DNA from: a virus
IMG/VR virus record: IMGVR_UViG_3300010354_000453
Coordinates: 1 to 28,487 of that record
Length of the DNA: 28,487 bases
Direction: 5' to 3' (one strand)
Below the pieces are notes generated by a model. The model ran no database searches, was not told where the DNA came from, and saw nothing but the letters and a program-made list of their open reading frames with translations. This document shows positions 1 to 10,579 of the stretch, piece after piece (position 1 is the first letter of the stretch; each line of letters opens with the position of its first letter). The position numbers and the translations under genes were made by a program.

Positions 1-2942
1 CTCATATCTTTGAGTTCGTTTTCATCAATCTGTCCTGTTCTGTACAAATACTCAGGAACAACCATTACGCCTTTATCTCCGATTACTTGAACTGCATCTG
101 CAATTGTTTGAGACATACCCAAACGACCTAAAGTATTCATTACTCTACCTTTAGCCATTTCGGTCTGACGTTCTCTATAGTTTTCTATTAGAGCAGAACT
201 ACCACCTAAAACAGCGACAGATGGAAGTACGTCTAAAGAAGTATTTAATCCGTTTTGACTAACCCAGGTTGAGAAATTTACAGGATTATCTGTAGTAAAT
301 TTATAGTTCAAATAATTCTGCGCAATTTCAACTCCTGTTTCTTCTGTCATTTCCAAAGCTGTACCAAAGGCAAACTTCTTTCCGAATCCTGTAACGCCTG
401 TTCCCGGAGTCACCTTACTCAAAAATCCTTTTGTAAATGGCAACATTTGTATTGTGTACAAAGGCGATATGAGCACCTGAGTTCTAAAAGTTTCCGCAGC
501 AGCATCTTCTGCCCTTGCTATTGAACCAAACTTTTCATATGATTCTTTATAGTTCTGTCCAGCTTGATCGGTTGTTTCCCAGGCAAACATTATACCGCCA
601 GCAACAAAAGGATTACTCGAAAGAGCACCTGCTGCAATACCCACAGCCAAGTTAGGTGCTTGCTGTACAGTATTTTGTACTAAACTTTTAAAACCTTCAG
701 CACTGAATAAACCCTCTTCATCTAAAACTTTGCTGAAAGGTTTAATGCTTACTTTACTTTTTGCTTGTACAGCATCTAAATACTTCAGCAAATCAGTAAG
801 AGGATTATCTTCATAACCAACAGCAGCACTTAATGATTCGATTGCGTTTCCAAAAATTCTTGCTGAAGTTGATTGAAGTATATCAGTAAGACGATATCCT
901 AAAGCATCGCTATTCTTTTGTTCTTCAAGTTTAATATCATCATATGCTTTTTTATAAGCATCTCTATATTTTCTGTACATGGCAGTTGTCATCTGACCTT
1001 TTTCATCTTTGTCAGAAATTACACCATACTTCTTTTTAATTTTATCTAAATCAGCTTTAGCACTATTCTCAATCTGCAACTTGTAATTGATAAAATCTTG
1101 TTCTGCTACTTTTTTCAGCGCATTTGTTTTCTCCTCATACGCTGTAGCATTTTGATTTACAAAATCAAGATATTTTTGATATTCAGCATTTCTTTGCTCC
1201 AATGTCAAAGGAGTAGTTGTAACTATTTGTTTATATTGAGCAAAAGCGTTTTCATTAGCAGCCACCGCTGTTGCTGCCAATGCTTCAGAATCAGATTTTA
1301 CTTTATCAGCTAATTTAATATTAAAATCATTAACTAATTTCTGAGTATTCTTAGTTAAATTTTGTATATCTGCATTTAAATCTAAATTTGTTCTTACTAC
1401 ATCTTCTTTGAGCACATTCATGTTCATCAATCTGCGATCAACTAAATCGGTATCTAATTTCTGCTGAGCTGCAACTTTAGCCATACGCAGAAAACGAGGT
1501 TTGAATATTTCAACTACTTCTTCTCTAGTATAGGCATCTAGACCAGCCATCTTTCTTTTTTCATTAAAAGATTTTATTACTTTATCTGTTATAGGCCCGG
1601 TTGGAGAATTTAATAATTTTTCAACTTCATTCTCTAAATAGACAGGATTAACTATAAAATTATTAGCATCATCAAGAGCATATATACCATTTTCATTTTG
1701 CAGTCTTCTTTTGCTATTCTGGGTTGTCTCTGTTTTTTGTACAAACTTTTTTAAATCTGCATCCCATACGCTTGATGTTTGCGTTACCAATCCAGCAGCA
1801 TCAAAAGCATCTGGAGATACATTAGAACGTAAATTTTTTACGAAGTTATTTACATCGCCTTCGATTGTTTTATCTACTTTGGTTTCCTGTTCTGTTACAA
1901 GCGATCTCAAGTATTCTGAATCATCAAAAGCCTGACCTTGCATATTAGGATCTGTTAGGCTAGCAAATTGATATTTCCAAGGATTAGCATAACGATCATA
2001 AGCATCTAGATAATCTATTATTCCCTTTTCTTTTTCTGTAGGAGGAGTAGGATTATTTTGTTCTGCTTTTATTTCTTCTACAGTTTTTTGTTTGAATACA
2101 CCTGGGGATACTTGTTTCCAAGATATATTTTTCTCAGGCTCTATAAAAGATTTTGCCTGAGGGGCTGCTGGTTTAAAAATATCAGATACAGGTTTTTTTT
2201 CTATCTTTACTCCATCAGCAGTTACAACAGCATTGAGATTTTTACTGCTTTTTATTACTCCAATAAGAACATCAAAATCCGCTTTTGTATCAGCAGTCGG
2301 TTCTATTTGTTTATATAAATCTACATACTGCTTAACTTTCTTATCAAGTACAAAAGTAGATGTGTTAGGATTCCTTGCTAAAGTAGTAATTTCATTATAT
2401 AATGGAGTCATTTGCTGATTCCATATAACACCGCCTTCTTTATTCCACTTTAACTTACCGGTACTCTTTAATACATCAGATGGATTATTTCCGGGAGGTT
2501 TAGTTGTCTGAGGCCCAACGCCTGTTCCTTTACCATAGCCTAATGGCTCAGGAGCAGCAAATAGATTCTCCTGCCCAGGAACATTTGTTCCTACGGTAAA
2601 TAAATCCTGCTGTGTGCCCTCTACAGTTCCCAGGTTTTGCTCACCACTCGCTGGGGGCTGCGCCACCACTCCTTCAGCTGTTTCAGTTGAGGTAGTTTTA
2701 GTCGGTCCAACCGAAAGAGATGGAGAAGAAGAACTTTCTTTTCCGAGGTTTTGGATGAGGGGCTGGTCTTTTTTTTTTAAATACTCAGATGCAGACTGCA
2801 CCCCGAATATATTTTCCATTTTCATATTGGCAGTTGGTTCGTTTGCCAAATATTGTTCAAATTCTGCTTGAGATTCAAACATACTTTTAAACCTCGGATC
2901 AGAGGTCAGTTCGCTGTAGAGATCATCTATGTTTTCAGCCAT
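1..2942 (-). CDS. Large virion/ejection-type protein, C-terminus cut by window edge
   Basis: An open frame begins at an ATG at 2942 (start MAENIDDLYSEL) and stays open for 980 codons to the left edge, so the C-terminus is missing. The first ~180 residues are low-complexity and rich in Gly, Pro, Thr and Ser. The middle (~residues 250-700) is polar, highly charged and predicted helical. Around residues 755-790 is a hydrophobic Ala/Gly-rich stretch (NLAVGIAAGALSSNPFVAGG) that could insert into a membrane. Position after the tail gene and two Ala/Gln-rich proteins matches the place of proteins that are packaged and ejected (T7 gp15/gp16-like, crAss-like cargo). That role is inference from context. 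A run of ten A on the coding strand (~2769-2778) encodes Lys-Lys-Lys in frame. The start is 19 nt after the upstream gene's stop. Confidence 0.8.
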   Translation of the reverse strand, partial: MAENIDDLYSELTSDPRFKSMFESQAEFEQYLANEPTANMKMENIFGVQSASEYLKKKDQPLIQNLGKESSSSPSLSVGPTKTTSTETAEGVVAQPPASGEQNLGTVEGTQQDLFTVGTNVPGQENLFAAPEPLGYGKGTGVGPQTTKPPGNNPSDVLKSTGKLKWNKEGGVIWNQQMTPLYNEITTLARNPNTSTFVLDKKVKQYVDLYKQIEPTADTKADFDVLIGVIKSSKNLNAVVTADGVKIEKKPVSDIFKPAAPQAKSFIEPEKNISWKQVSPGVFKQKTVEEIKAEQNNPTPPTEKEKGIIDYLDAYDRYANPWKYQFASLTDPNMQGQAFDDSEYLRSLVTEQETKVDKTIEGDVNNFVKNLRSNVSPDAFDAAGLVTQTSSVWDADLKKFVQKTETTQNSKRRLQNENGIYALDDANNFIVNPVYLENEVEKLLNSPTGPITDKVIKSFNEKRKMAGLDAYTREEVVEIFKPRFLRMAKVAAQQKLDTDLVDRRLMNMNVLKEDVVRTNLDLNADIQNLTKNTQKLVNDFNIKLADKVKSDSEALAATAVAANENAFAQYKQIVTTTPLTLEQRNAEYQKYLDFVNQNATAYEEKTNALKKVAEQDFINYKLQIENSAKADLDKIKKKYGVISDKDEKGQMTTAMYRKYRDAYKKAYDDIKLEEQKNSDALGYRLTDILQSTSARIFGNAIESLSAAVGYEDNPLTDLLKYLDAVQAKSKVSIKPFSKVLDEEGLFSAEGFKSLVQNTVQQAPNLAVGIAAGALSSNPFVAGGIMFAWETTDQAGQNYKESYEKFGSIARAEDAAAETFRTQVLISPLYTIQMLPFTKGFLSKVTPGTGVTGFGKKFAFGTALEMTEETGVEIAQNYLNYKFTTDNPVNFSTWVSQNGLNTSLDVLPSVAVLGGSSALIENYRERQTEMAKGRVMNTLGRLGMSQTIADAVQVIGDKGVMVVPEYLYRTGQIDENELKDM

Positions 2943-2961
2943 TTTTTATTTTTTTGTTTTT

Positions 2962-4512
2962 TTATTTAAGTAAAGGTTTAACTATATTATCAAATTCAGC
3001 TTGATTTCTCCAAGTTTTTCCTTTGAGTCCTTTATTTACTGTTGCTTCTAAATCCCAAAAATTAGCAAATATTGGAGTCCATGAACTTGCGTCATATTTG
3101 CTTCCTGCAAATGCATTTTTATCGCTAAAATTATCAAGTGGTGTATAAAAATCTTTTCCGGTAATTCCTAATTGCACAAAAGGAGTAACACCTTTAATTT
3201 TACCTGCTTCACCTGCCCTAGCAACTACTTTTACGTCTTGACCATTGGTTCCCTTAACAATTTTGTAAGGCATCAATCTAATAGAAATAATATTTGCATC
3301 CGGATAACTACCAGACAATTTATTTCCAAACTTATCACGAACTTCATCAGATGCCTGAACATATGTGTTGGGTACACCTACGCCTATCTTTGCAAAAGAA
3401 GAAGCAAACTGAGGAACCTTCCTTTGTGCTTCAGTAGTTACAACATCGTCCATTTTTTCTCCGGGCTGCTGCAAGTTAACATTTTCAAATGACTTTGTCA
3501 ACTCACCAGGCATACTTTTTTCGCCACCACCCATAGAAATATTGAAACCGCCTCTTTCTTGAACGATTTTTCCTTTGAGTTCGGGGTTAGCATAAGGAGC
3601 CATGAACATAATCAAAGCATCTTTTACTTTTTCTTTGTCTGCTTGTGTATAACCCTCAGGACCTCTTACAATACCCAAATTCATCCTACTGTTCATCTGT
3701 CTTATCAAATCGTCTCCTCTCATATCCATGTAGGCAATTGCCTGGTCTTCCAACGAAAGAGGACGAGTCTTATACAGATTAGGATTATCTTTCATTGCCT
3801 GTTCCGCATCTTTGATTCTAAGCGGTCTACCCCACATATCCTGCATTTCTTTTGCATTCTTAAATCCGGGGATACTAACCATGCTTCTATACTGCACGAC
3901 ATCAGGTAAACTCTTAGCAAGCTGAGGCAATTCTGTCATATATGGTACTGCTTCTTCTTCTACTAATTGAGGAATACCATTAGGATCAATTTGAAAATTA
4001 AAATCTGAAGCATTTGGATTTTCTTGAGCAAATTTTCTCAAATCATCCAAACTTCCTGCGGTTCTATACCTTTCTAAGAATGGAGCTACCGCATCTCCAT
4101 AATATTTTCTCCTGGTGTCTAAGAATTTAATTTGATTATCAAAAGCATCCAATTTATTCGAATAACTTCTTAAATCAATCATTCGACCTCTCAAATCTCT
4201 TTCGATACGAGCATATTTATTCTGATCAAAAGGATTGTCAGAACTTTTTACGTTTTCCAATTCAGTTATAGTCTGATCGAAAATCTTATCTACTTCAGGA
4301 AGAACTAAAGGATGTATTCTACCTCTTTCTTTAAATAAATCCCTAATCTGATCTTCTTGTTTTTGCTGTTGTTGCTTACCTTGAAGAGCTAATTTTTGAG
4401 CAGCAGCAGCTTCTCTTTGTGCTGCTTGAAATTTCATTCTACCGAGTTGCTCGGCTATCGTATTTCGACCTTGTAGAGCAATCGCTCCTCCCAATGATGG
4501 TTGTTCTGCCAT
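2962..4512 (-). CDS. Candidate internal virion / cargo protein (516 aa)
   Basis: No enzyme motif is recognisable. The N-terminal ~60 residues are Ala/Gln-rich and helical (contains KLALQGKQQQQKQEDQ). A charged, coiled-coil-like part follows to ~residue 170, then a more globular C-terminal half with many Gly and aromatic residues. The gene sits 3 nt downstream of the 360-residue gene and 19 nt upstream of the giant left-edge gene. The three therefore form a tight cassette following the tail protein. In T7-like and crAss-like phages this place holds proteins that leave the particle with the DNA. I infer such a role here but do not recognise the family. Confidence 0.85.
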   Translation of the reverse strand: MAEQPSLGGAIALQGRNTIAEQLGRMKFQAAQREAAAAQKLALQGKQQQQKQEDQIRDLFKERGRIHPLVLPEVDKIFDQTITELENVKSSDNPFDQNKYARIERDLRGRMIDLRSYSNKLDAFDNQIKFLDTRRKYYGDAVAPFLERYRTAGSLDDLRKFAQENPNASDFNFQIDPNGIPQLVEEEAVPYMTELPQLAKSLPDVVQYRSMVSIPGFKNAKEMQDMWGRPLRIKDAEQAMKDNPNLYKTRPLSLEDQAIAYMDMRGDDLIRQMNSRMNLGIVRGPEGYTQADKEKVKDALIMFMAPYANPELKGKIVQERGGFNISMGGGEKSMPGELTKSFENVNLQQPGEKMDDVVTTEAQRKVPQFASSFAKIGVGVPNTYVQASDEVRDKFGNKLSGSYPDANIISIRLMPYKIVKGTNGQDVKVVARAGEAGKIKGVTPFVQLGITGKDFYTPLDNFSDKNAFAGSKYDASSWTPIFANFWDLEATVNKGLKGKTWRNQAEFDNIVKPLLK

Positions 4513-4515
4513 ATT

Positions 4516-5598
4516 TTATCTGAATGTTGTTCTAGGGGTAGAGTATCTTGTTCTCAAAGGAGGAAGTCCTAAATCATATCTATAATCTTCTCCAGGATAT
4601 CGACCTATCATGCTCATCAAATTGTTAGAAGGAGCAGAACTAAGAGAAGGAAAACTTCTATTTGGAATTGTCGGAGCTCCCGGAATACTTAACTCTGAAC
4701 TACCCATTTGATACATACCTGGCGTTCTTCCCATTATACTTTCAAAATCACTTGGTAATCCCATAGATTCAACAGAAGGAACACTACTACTTGGTGTTCC
4801 CCAACCAAGCCCAGCAGGCAATGAAGTTGTAGGAACAAACTCTGGTCCTGGTGCATTCATAGCATCAGTTCCAGAATTAAATATAGGTTGATTAATATTA
4901 ACACCAATTGACCCTCTTGGAGTAAGAGCGTTTGGCTGAGATACGTTTGAAGATCTAATCGATTGTCCTTTAAGAGGAAGAAATCCAGCATTAGTTGTAC
5001 TAGGTGCTACTTTTTGACCACCATAAATATCCCTCATCAATTGTCTTTGTTTTTCTGCTTCACTAGCCTGCATTTTTCCCATAGCAAATCCACCTACTGC
5101 TCCCAAAACATCCTGGAAGCCTTGTTGCATAGCTTGACCATAAGCCTGTTCCATCTGCTGACGCTGTGCTAAACGCTGAGCAGCATCCGCTCTTTGTAAT
5201 CCTGATATAGCCTGATTTGCACCTATTAAACCAGCCATACCTGCTCTTTGAGCTGCTTCGTTCTGAGCCGCTAAACCAAGGGCAAACTGACCTGTATTAG
5301 CAGCGTTCATACGAGACAAAGCAGAAGACATCTGTCCACCACTTAAATCCATAGCTGCTCTTTGCTGAGCTAATTGAGAACCGGCAAATTGCTGTTGGGC
5401 CATTGTTCTTGTTGCTGGAGTAAGACCCTGTCGAAATTGTTGTTCGTACAATCTACGATTTTCTTGCAAAGGGCCAGCAGATTCCATTAGACTAGGCATT
5501 CTCTGCTTTTGCAGTGCTCTCATACCCTGTTGTGCTTTGATGCCTCTGTACAAACCGTAACCGGCTTGTGCTAGCATAGCAATAGTCATTGGATCCAT
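4516..5598 (-). CDS. Ala/Gln-rich candidate ejection protein (360 aa)
   Basis: Starts MDPMTIAMLAQAGYGLYRGI. Residues ~20-190 are an unusually Ala/Gln/Met-rich helical region that could form a long helix bundle, including a short Gly/Ala hydrophobic stretch near residues 165-180. The C-terminal ~150 residues are Ser/Pro/Gly-rich and probably disordered. Composition, size and place resemble the small first member of podoviral ejection sets (T7 gp14-like); this is inference, with no sequence match claimed. A Bacteroidetes-type promoter lies directly upstream (5603-5634), inside the end of the tail gene, so this cassette can be transcribed apart from the tail gene. Confidence 0.85.
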   Translation of the reverse strand: MDPMTIAMLAQAGYGLYRGIKAQQGMRALQKQRMPSLMESAGPLQENRRLYEQQFRQGLTPATRTMAQQQFAGSQLAQQRAAMDLSGGQMSSALSRMNAANTGQFALGLAAQNEAAQRAGMAGLIGANQAISGLQRADAAQRLAQRQQMEQAYGQAMQQGFQDVLGAVGGFAMGKMQASEAEKQRQLMRDIYGGQKVAPSTTNAGFLPLKGQSIRSSNVSQPNALTPRGSIGVNINQPIFNSGTDAMNAPGPEFVPTTSLPAGLGWGTPSSSVPSVESMGLPSDFESIMGRTPGMYQMGSSELSIPGAPTIPNRSFPSLSSAPSNNLMSMIGRYPGEDYRYDLGLPPLRTRYSTPRTTFR

Positions 5599-5602
5599 AT
5601 TA

Positions 5603-5634
5603 CAAATTTACTTATTTTTTATTGATTATACAAA
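5603..5634 (-). promoter_or_regulatory. Bacteroidetes-type promoter for the 360-aa gene
   Basis: On the minus strand TTTG (5634-5631) is followed after exactly 20 nt by TAAATTTG (5610-5603), matching the -33/-7 consensus TTTG...TAnnTTTG. Only 4 nt separate the -7 box from the ATG at 5598, so the transcript would be leaderless or nearly so. Confidence 0.65.
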
Positions 5635-8600
5635 CGTGGACTTGGACGGAATTTAATTATGAAGTTTTTAATCTTCTGATTTCCGCCCACAGATTCAAGA
5701 CTCATTTTAACTTTCAACCAATAACCCCACAGACGACTTGTATCTGCATTATTGACTAAAGCTACAGTCATATCATTTTTTATAGGACTATACCACAAAT
5801 CTTCTCTCAATTCAAACTCGGTCTCATCCAGTGTAGTATAGTGATTTTTTGTGGTAAATACGGTATTGTATGGTCTCTTATCTGAGTTAACTAGGACTGC
5901 CTCATAATGCTTAATTAAATCCGCATCATAATTCATTACTGCTGTGATATCCGGAGCAGTATAAACACCGTAGTAATCGGACTCAGGACCAACATCGTGC
6001 AACCACAGATACTTTTCATCGGTAGGTTTAGGCGAGTAGTAGATATTATTATATCTCAAATATATATTGGGCCAGTACGAATGGAAAGATACAAACCCAT
6101 TTTTCTGTTCATCATATGCAATGGTAAAACAAGTATGTGTATATGGATCCTCTCCTGGTACAATCTTTTCCCAAAAAGTAGTCCATGATGCTCCGCTCTC
6201 AGGTCTGTTTGTATTATTACCTGTATGCGCTAGCTTACACTTGTATGCAAATGGCAATCCGGAAGCGTGGAAGATTAATGGGGAACTGTAAACATAATCG
6301 CCTTCGTCAAAAGTTGTTGGTTCCCAGTTTGGGATATTGTTGTTGTAACCTTTGAATGTAAAGATGGCTTCGGAATACTTATCGTTCCATATGCCGTGTA
6401 TGCCTTGACCTGTAAGAGGATGATATTTTTCTGAGACCCAAGTAGTATTATTATTCAAAAATGAAACAAGGCCTCTATCACTTATCACTCGAACACCATC
6501 CTGTCCAAATCGCATCATTTTCTTAAACTGCTCATTGAACCAATACACAGTATCTTTGCCGGTATTTGTTTTACCCTTAACCAATTGCCATTTTCCAAAC
6601 AGACCAATAGAACTTATCTGCTGACCACGATAGCCCAATATACTACCGCTACCTACAACAACATCACTACCGGAAGAGGCATTAGAATAAGTAGCATCCC
6701 GGAAGTATTGTCTTTGGAATGAGAATGGCTGCCAGGTGTAGAAATTATTATCTATTATATCATGGTGAGTGATCGGTCCTAAGGTTAGGTCTAAATCGGC
6801 ATAGTCTAACGGTTGAAAAACTCTATAGTTATCTTTCTGAGACCCAATCACTTTTTTAGCTGACCAAACAATTCTATTGGGCATACTTCCATCGTAAGTA
6901 GAATTTATATTATAACCTAATTCAATTATTGTCCCATCTTTGGGAGTATAGCCATCGTTATAATTATTTTGCTTGCTTACTTCGGGCCATTGTTCTGTCC
7001 AATATAAAACACCAGAACCCCAAGTTCCAGCAGCAAATGTACCACCTTTATCCTTTTCTATTTGTTGAGGATAAACATTTCCTGGTCCATTAAAATCTCC
7101 CGATGTTTCGTTAACATCAAACATTTGAGTATTTAATCTATTTTGACTATAAAAACTAAATCCTACTCCAGCACCATGAAGTTTTGCTGAGTCGGTCCAA
7201 GTATTATTTCTTAGTAACATATGAGATTTTTGGGTAAATATATCTCCTCCAAAAATTCTTACGTTATTAACTACACCATTTTGCCCGACTGTTAAATATT
7301 TAATATGACCTGTAGAATGATAAACAGTTTGTTCTTTGTTTACAGGATACTTTTTATTTGCACCTAAATCTCTAAATATTTGTCCATAATAATTTCCAAT
7401 TTCGTTTGTGCTATATGGAGCACCTAATGCTGCAACAGGTGTAGTCAATTTAAAAACTTCACAACTTGTATAAGTCAACCAATCTGCATATGTAGGAATA
7501 TTACCCAAAGCAAAAGTTTCTCCATCCATTACTCCTTTATTCCCAGTATCAATATGTATAGAAGAAATTAAAGAATAATCTACATAGTCATATGGAAAAT
7601 TTATTTGATCTCCAAAATAACCAGATGTGTCACTATATGAACTAACAGCTAAACCAGATGCTACTCCTCTAAATCTTGTTTCATCAGAAATATTAAAAGG
7701 CAATAAAATTTTTAATTTATCAGTAGAACCAAATGAATAACTTTCTCCAAAATATAAATCAGGCGAATAGAAAAATAATCTTCTTTGATTTTGAAAACCA
7801 CCTGGAAGTGGTACTCTAGGACTTTCCCATAAATTTAAAATACCGTAAGGATGCCATTGTCCTCCGGAAGATAAACTAGTAAAAAAATAACCAGTAGCAA
7901 GTACTTCAGGAATTCTTTCTGCACGAACAAAACGATAACCAGAAATTAAATCACGAAGAGGTGTATCTCCAAGTCCGCTTCCATCAGTATCAACAAGATA
8001 ATCTAAATTGAGATTGTGAAATTTAAGATAATATACTTTTGTTAATGTAGCTGCACTATTTGTCAAATTTGGATCTATTTTTGCCAATCTAAAACTACCT
8101 GTACCATTAGTAATTAAATTCTCAATGAATCTTGTTCCGTAATAATCTAAAGTCAGCTGAAATGTATTCTGAGTTGCGTTAACAATAGTATAAACAACAT
8201 TGTTAAATAAACCAGCTAGTCCGCTTGTTATAGTAATTCTAACTTCATCGCCATTTTCATAACCATGATTATTAATAGTAAAAGTATTTGTTCCAGCATT
8301 CGTTGAACCAATAACTCTATTTCTTATATCTCTTCTTGAACTTGCTAAATCAATATTGTAATCTAAACTATCAATTCTAATATCATCAACCCAAAAAGGA
8401 GCACTCCATTTTCCTGTGTTTTTCCATTGAACTTGAATACCAAAACGATAAGTATCGTTAATCATATAACCAGTATTGTTCAATACATTTTGAGGATCTT
8501 GATATTCTCCGTATTGATACGAAGGATTTGATGATGTAGGTGCACCAGGTTTTGCTATGCCTGTAATATATTTTTGAGTAACGCTATGGGTAATCTGCGA

Positions 8601-10082
8601 GGCCCAATCAGAAAGATTATAATCAATCTGCTCTGTTAAATTACTCATAGTCATTCTGTTGTCAAATATCTTTACGGTTTTAACTGTTAGATATTTAGAT
8701 GTGATAGCGACTAATTCGTTATTTGATAATGGTATATTTTCTTGACCTTGGTTATTATGAACAAGCTCTATTTCTGTTTGATCATTCTTTAGTGTAAAAC
8801 GCTGAACTACTTTAGTAGAAAAAATATCTCCTTCATATTCTATTGCAACAAGTTCAAAGAATTTATAAATACCGGCAGGAAAATTTTTCAGTTTCATTTT
8901 AACTGATTTATTAGTAATTGTACCAACTTCATCACCAGCTATTCTATAAGGAATTGTTGATAATACTTCATATAAATTAACTATTCCTGTAGGATAAAGA
9001 AAATCTGTCGCAACTAAATCATCAGTTAAGAATCGACCTGTATATCTTTTGTTTCCGGCAGTTACAGCACCTTCTCCTTCTATTACTTGCAATTCATCTA
9101 TATATGCAGATGGATTACGATAAAAGAAAGCTGTTTCTTCATCAATGGTTTCATATTCGTATCTACCGCCTGTGGTAAATAAGAAGCCATCAACTGTCGT
9201 AACATTGGCTGTTTTTAAATACATGGCCCTTGGCTTATTGTTGCCATCGGTCCAATAGAAATTTATCTGATTACCTATCTCTTCGATTTCAGCCTCAATT
9301 CTTCTATTAGGCGAAAAACCTAATTGTTTGCTTCGGATTAATCTACGATAAACATATTTTCCCTCGTTTGTACCAGTGCCTTTGAAGAGTACTCCAATTT
9401 CACTAACTTCAGAAAAATTACCAATTGTATTAGATCCTGCTAACCACAAGAAAACATAATCATCTAGTTGCTGAGACCCAACCACTTTGAATGTTCCAGG
9501 TGTACCAATATACTCTCTATCTGCTTTGAAACTACAGAGAGTAGATATTGTACTTTGTACCTGTAATAAAAAGTCATTATCGTGAGGAGTAGTAACCTGG
9601 AAAAAGTAACTATTTGCTGTAGGACCAACAGCCACAGGACCATATATAAAAGGCGCAGCCGGATAACCAGCAGCTAAACCTAAAGTTGTTAAAACAGCCT
9701 GTAAAGAAGTAGCGTAGTTAGCCGGTACTGTAGAGCTTATAGAAACACCATTCGAAGAAAAAGCATTACCTGCCGATGTAGTAAGAGTAATATTACCAAC
9801 ATTGGCAGCAACTGAGTTATTTAACAAAGGAGTTAAATCAAAGTAAACACGATACGATTTTGTCTTTGTTGTATAGTCTGGAATATAATCAACCGGAAGT
9901 CCTAAATCATTTATCGCTGTAATTACATTCTTATTACCCAATACCGACATAATCCCACCAAAGTTTTGGTCTCCGGTATGACGATGGCGTATATCGTTTG
10001 CATCAACGTAATTACCCTGGTTTACATATACCAGTTCTGTATCTTTATCTAAATTGCCCGAAGGTGTTACTCTTACCTGCAT
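5619..10082 (-). CDS. Giant tail muzzle/stabilization protein (P22 gp10-like role)
   Basis: This is the largest complete gene in the window (1487 aa). Its N-terminus (MQVRVTPSGNLDKDTELVYV...) contains the 'RVTPSGNLDKDT' pattern I associate with the crAss-like tail stabilization or muzzle protein, which closes the short tail below the ring proteins. Most of the protein is beta-rich, with many Asn, Tyr, Gly and Thr and no signal peptide or membrane segment. Around residues 595-650 is a module of the 'NHGYENGDEVRITI...YTIVNATQNTFQL' type seen in many phage tail proteins. The gene abuts the upstream ring-type gene (start and upstream stop coincide at 10082). The name rests on the N-terminal motif, size and gene order. 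A tail-needle or fibre-bearing baseplate protein is the main alternative. Confidence 0.8.
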   Translation of the reverse strand: MQVRVTPSGNLDKDTELVYVNQGNYVDANDIRHRHTGDQNFGGIMSVLGNKNVITAINDLGLPVDYIPDYTTKTKSYRVYFDLTPLLNNSVAANVGNITLTTSAGNAFSSNGVSISSTVPANYATSLQAVLTTLGLAAGYPAAPFIYGPVAVGPTANSYFFQVTTPHDNDFLLQVQSTISTLCSFKADREYIGTPGTFKVVGSQQLDDYVFLWLAGSNTIGNFSEVSEIGVLFKGTGTNEGKYVYRRLIRSKQLGFSPNRRIEAEIEEIGNQINFYWTDGNNKPRAMYLKTANVTTVDGFLFTTGGRYEYETIDEETAFFYRNPSAYIDELQVIEGEGAVTAGNKRYTGRFLTDDLVATDFLYPTGIVNLYEVLSTIPYRIAGDEVGTITNKSVKMKLKNFPAGIYKFFELVAIEYEGDIFSTKVVQRFTLKNDQTEIELVHNNQGQENIPLSNNELVAITSKYLTVKTVKIFDNRMTMSNLTEQIDYNLSDWASQITHSVTQKYITGIAKPGAPTSSNPSYQYGEYQDPQNVLNNTGYMINDTYRFGIQVQWKNTGKWSAPFWVDDIRIDSLDYNIDLASSRRDIRNRVIGSTNAGTNTFTINNHGYENGDEVRITITSGLAGLFNNVVYTIVNATQNTFQLTLDYYGTRFIENLITNGTGSFRLAKIDPNLTNSAATLTKVYYLKFHNLNLDYLVDTDGSGLGDTPLRDLISGYRFVRAERIPEVLATGYFFTSLSSGGQWHPYGILNLWESPRVPLPGGFQNQRRLFFYSPDLYFGESYSFGSTDKLKILLPFNISDETRFRGVASGLAVSSYSDTSGYFGDQINFPYDYVDYSLISSIHIDTGNKGVMDGETFALGNIPTYADWLTYTSCEVFKLTTPVAALGAPYSTNEIGNYYGQIFRDLGANKKYPVNKEQTVYHSTGHIKYLTVGQNGVVNNVRIFGGDIFTQKSHMLLRNNTWTDSAKLHGAGVGFSFYSQNRLNTQMFDVNETSGDFNGPGNVYPQQIEKDKGGTFAAGTWGSGVLYWTEQWPEVSKQNNYNDGYTPKDGTIIELGYNINSTYDGSMPNRIVWSAKKVIGSQKDNYRVFQPLDYADLDLTLGPITHHDIIDNNFYTWQPFSFQRQYFRDATYSNASSGSDVVVGSGSILGYRGQQISSIGLFGKWQLVKGKTNTGKDTVYWFNEQFKKMMRFGQDGVRVISDRGLVSFLNNNTTWVSEKYHPLTGQGIHGIWNDKYSEAIFTFKGYNNNIPNWEPTTFDEGDYVYSSPLIFHASGLPFAYKCKLAHTGNNTNRPESGASWTTFWEKIVPGEDPYTHTCFTIAYDEQKNGFVSFHSYWPNIYLRYNNIYYSPKPTDEKYLWLHDVGPESDYYGVYTAPDITAVMNYDADLIKHYEAVLVNSDKRPYNTVFTTKNHYTTLDETEFELREDLWYSPIKNDMTVALVNNADTSRLWGYWLKVKMSLESVGGNQKIKNFIIKFRPSPRLYNQ

Positions 10083-10579
10083 TATACGTTAGCGAGTTTT
10101 TGTGTTTGATATTCTCTTTGAAAGTTCTGCATTACTCCTGCACCAAAGTCAGCAATATATCTGCGTGTATACTTCCATCCTATGTAAGCAACCAACATTC
10201 TTTCCCAATCATCAGGAATAATTATATTGTCATCGCTATCAGTATTGAGACCATAATAACTAACTACAATCTGTGTACCATCCTTCATTCCAATCTCACT
10301 TCTGAAAATAAGCGTATCTCCTTGAATAGTATAATCAATATCAGGACAATAACGCTCTTCTGTTTTGCACAATCTAACCTCTGTTATTTTGAACCAATTT
10401 ACAGGTAATGTAAGTTTAGAATCATAAACCTTTATTGTCTTGCTGTGTTCTACATACTTATGCATTGTTTTGTGAGACCGAATGGCTTGGTTAACAAGCA
10501 CTTCAAACCACAAAGCATTATTCTCATAAGAACAATTCAATTCTTCGCAAGCTGCTGATATAACGTCTTCTAATCTCAT
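10082..10579 (-). CDS. Head-tail ring / adaptor-like protein (165 aa)
   Basis: A small globular protein with no signal peptide. An N-terminal helical part (residues 1-45) is followed by a beta-rich middle with LPVNWFKITEVRL (about 58-70). A helical C-terminal part (PDDWERMLVAYIGWKYTRRY) follows. The layout of helices, a beta insertion and C-terminal helices is that of podoviral ring/adaptor proteins (P22 gp4-like), which stack under the portal and connect it to the tail. It starts and ends within 1-base overlaps with its neighbours, so translation is probably coupled. The assignment is from fold-like pattern and gene order. Confidence 0.7.
   Translation of the reverse strand: MRLEDVISAACEELNCSYENNALWFEVLVNQAIRSHKTMHKYVEHSKTIKVYDSKLTLPVNWFKITEVRLCKTEERYCPDIDYTIQGDTLIFRSEIGMKDGTQIVVSYYGLNTDSDDNIIIPDDWERMLVAYIGWKYTRRYIADFGAGVMQNFQREYQTQKLANV

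Noticed and set aside
2769-2778. Programmed frameshift at the A10 run in the left-edge gene
   Set aside because: The same frame is open on both sides, so no shift is needed. A length change here would more likely be a sequencing error.
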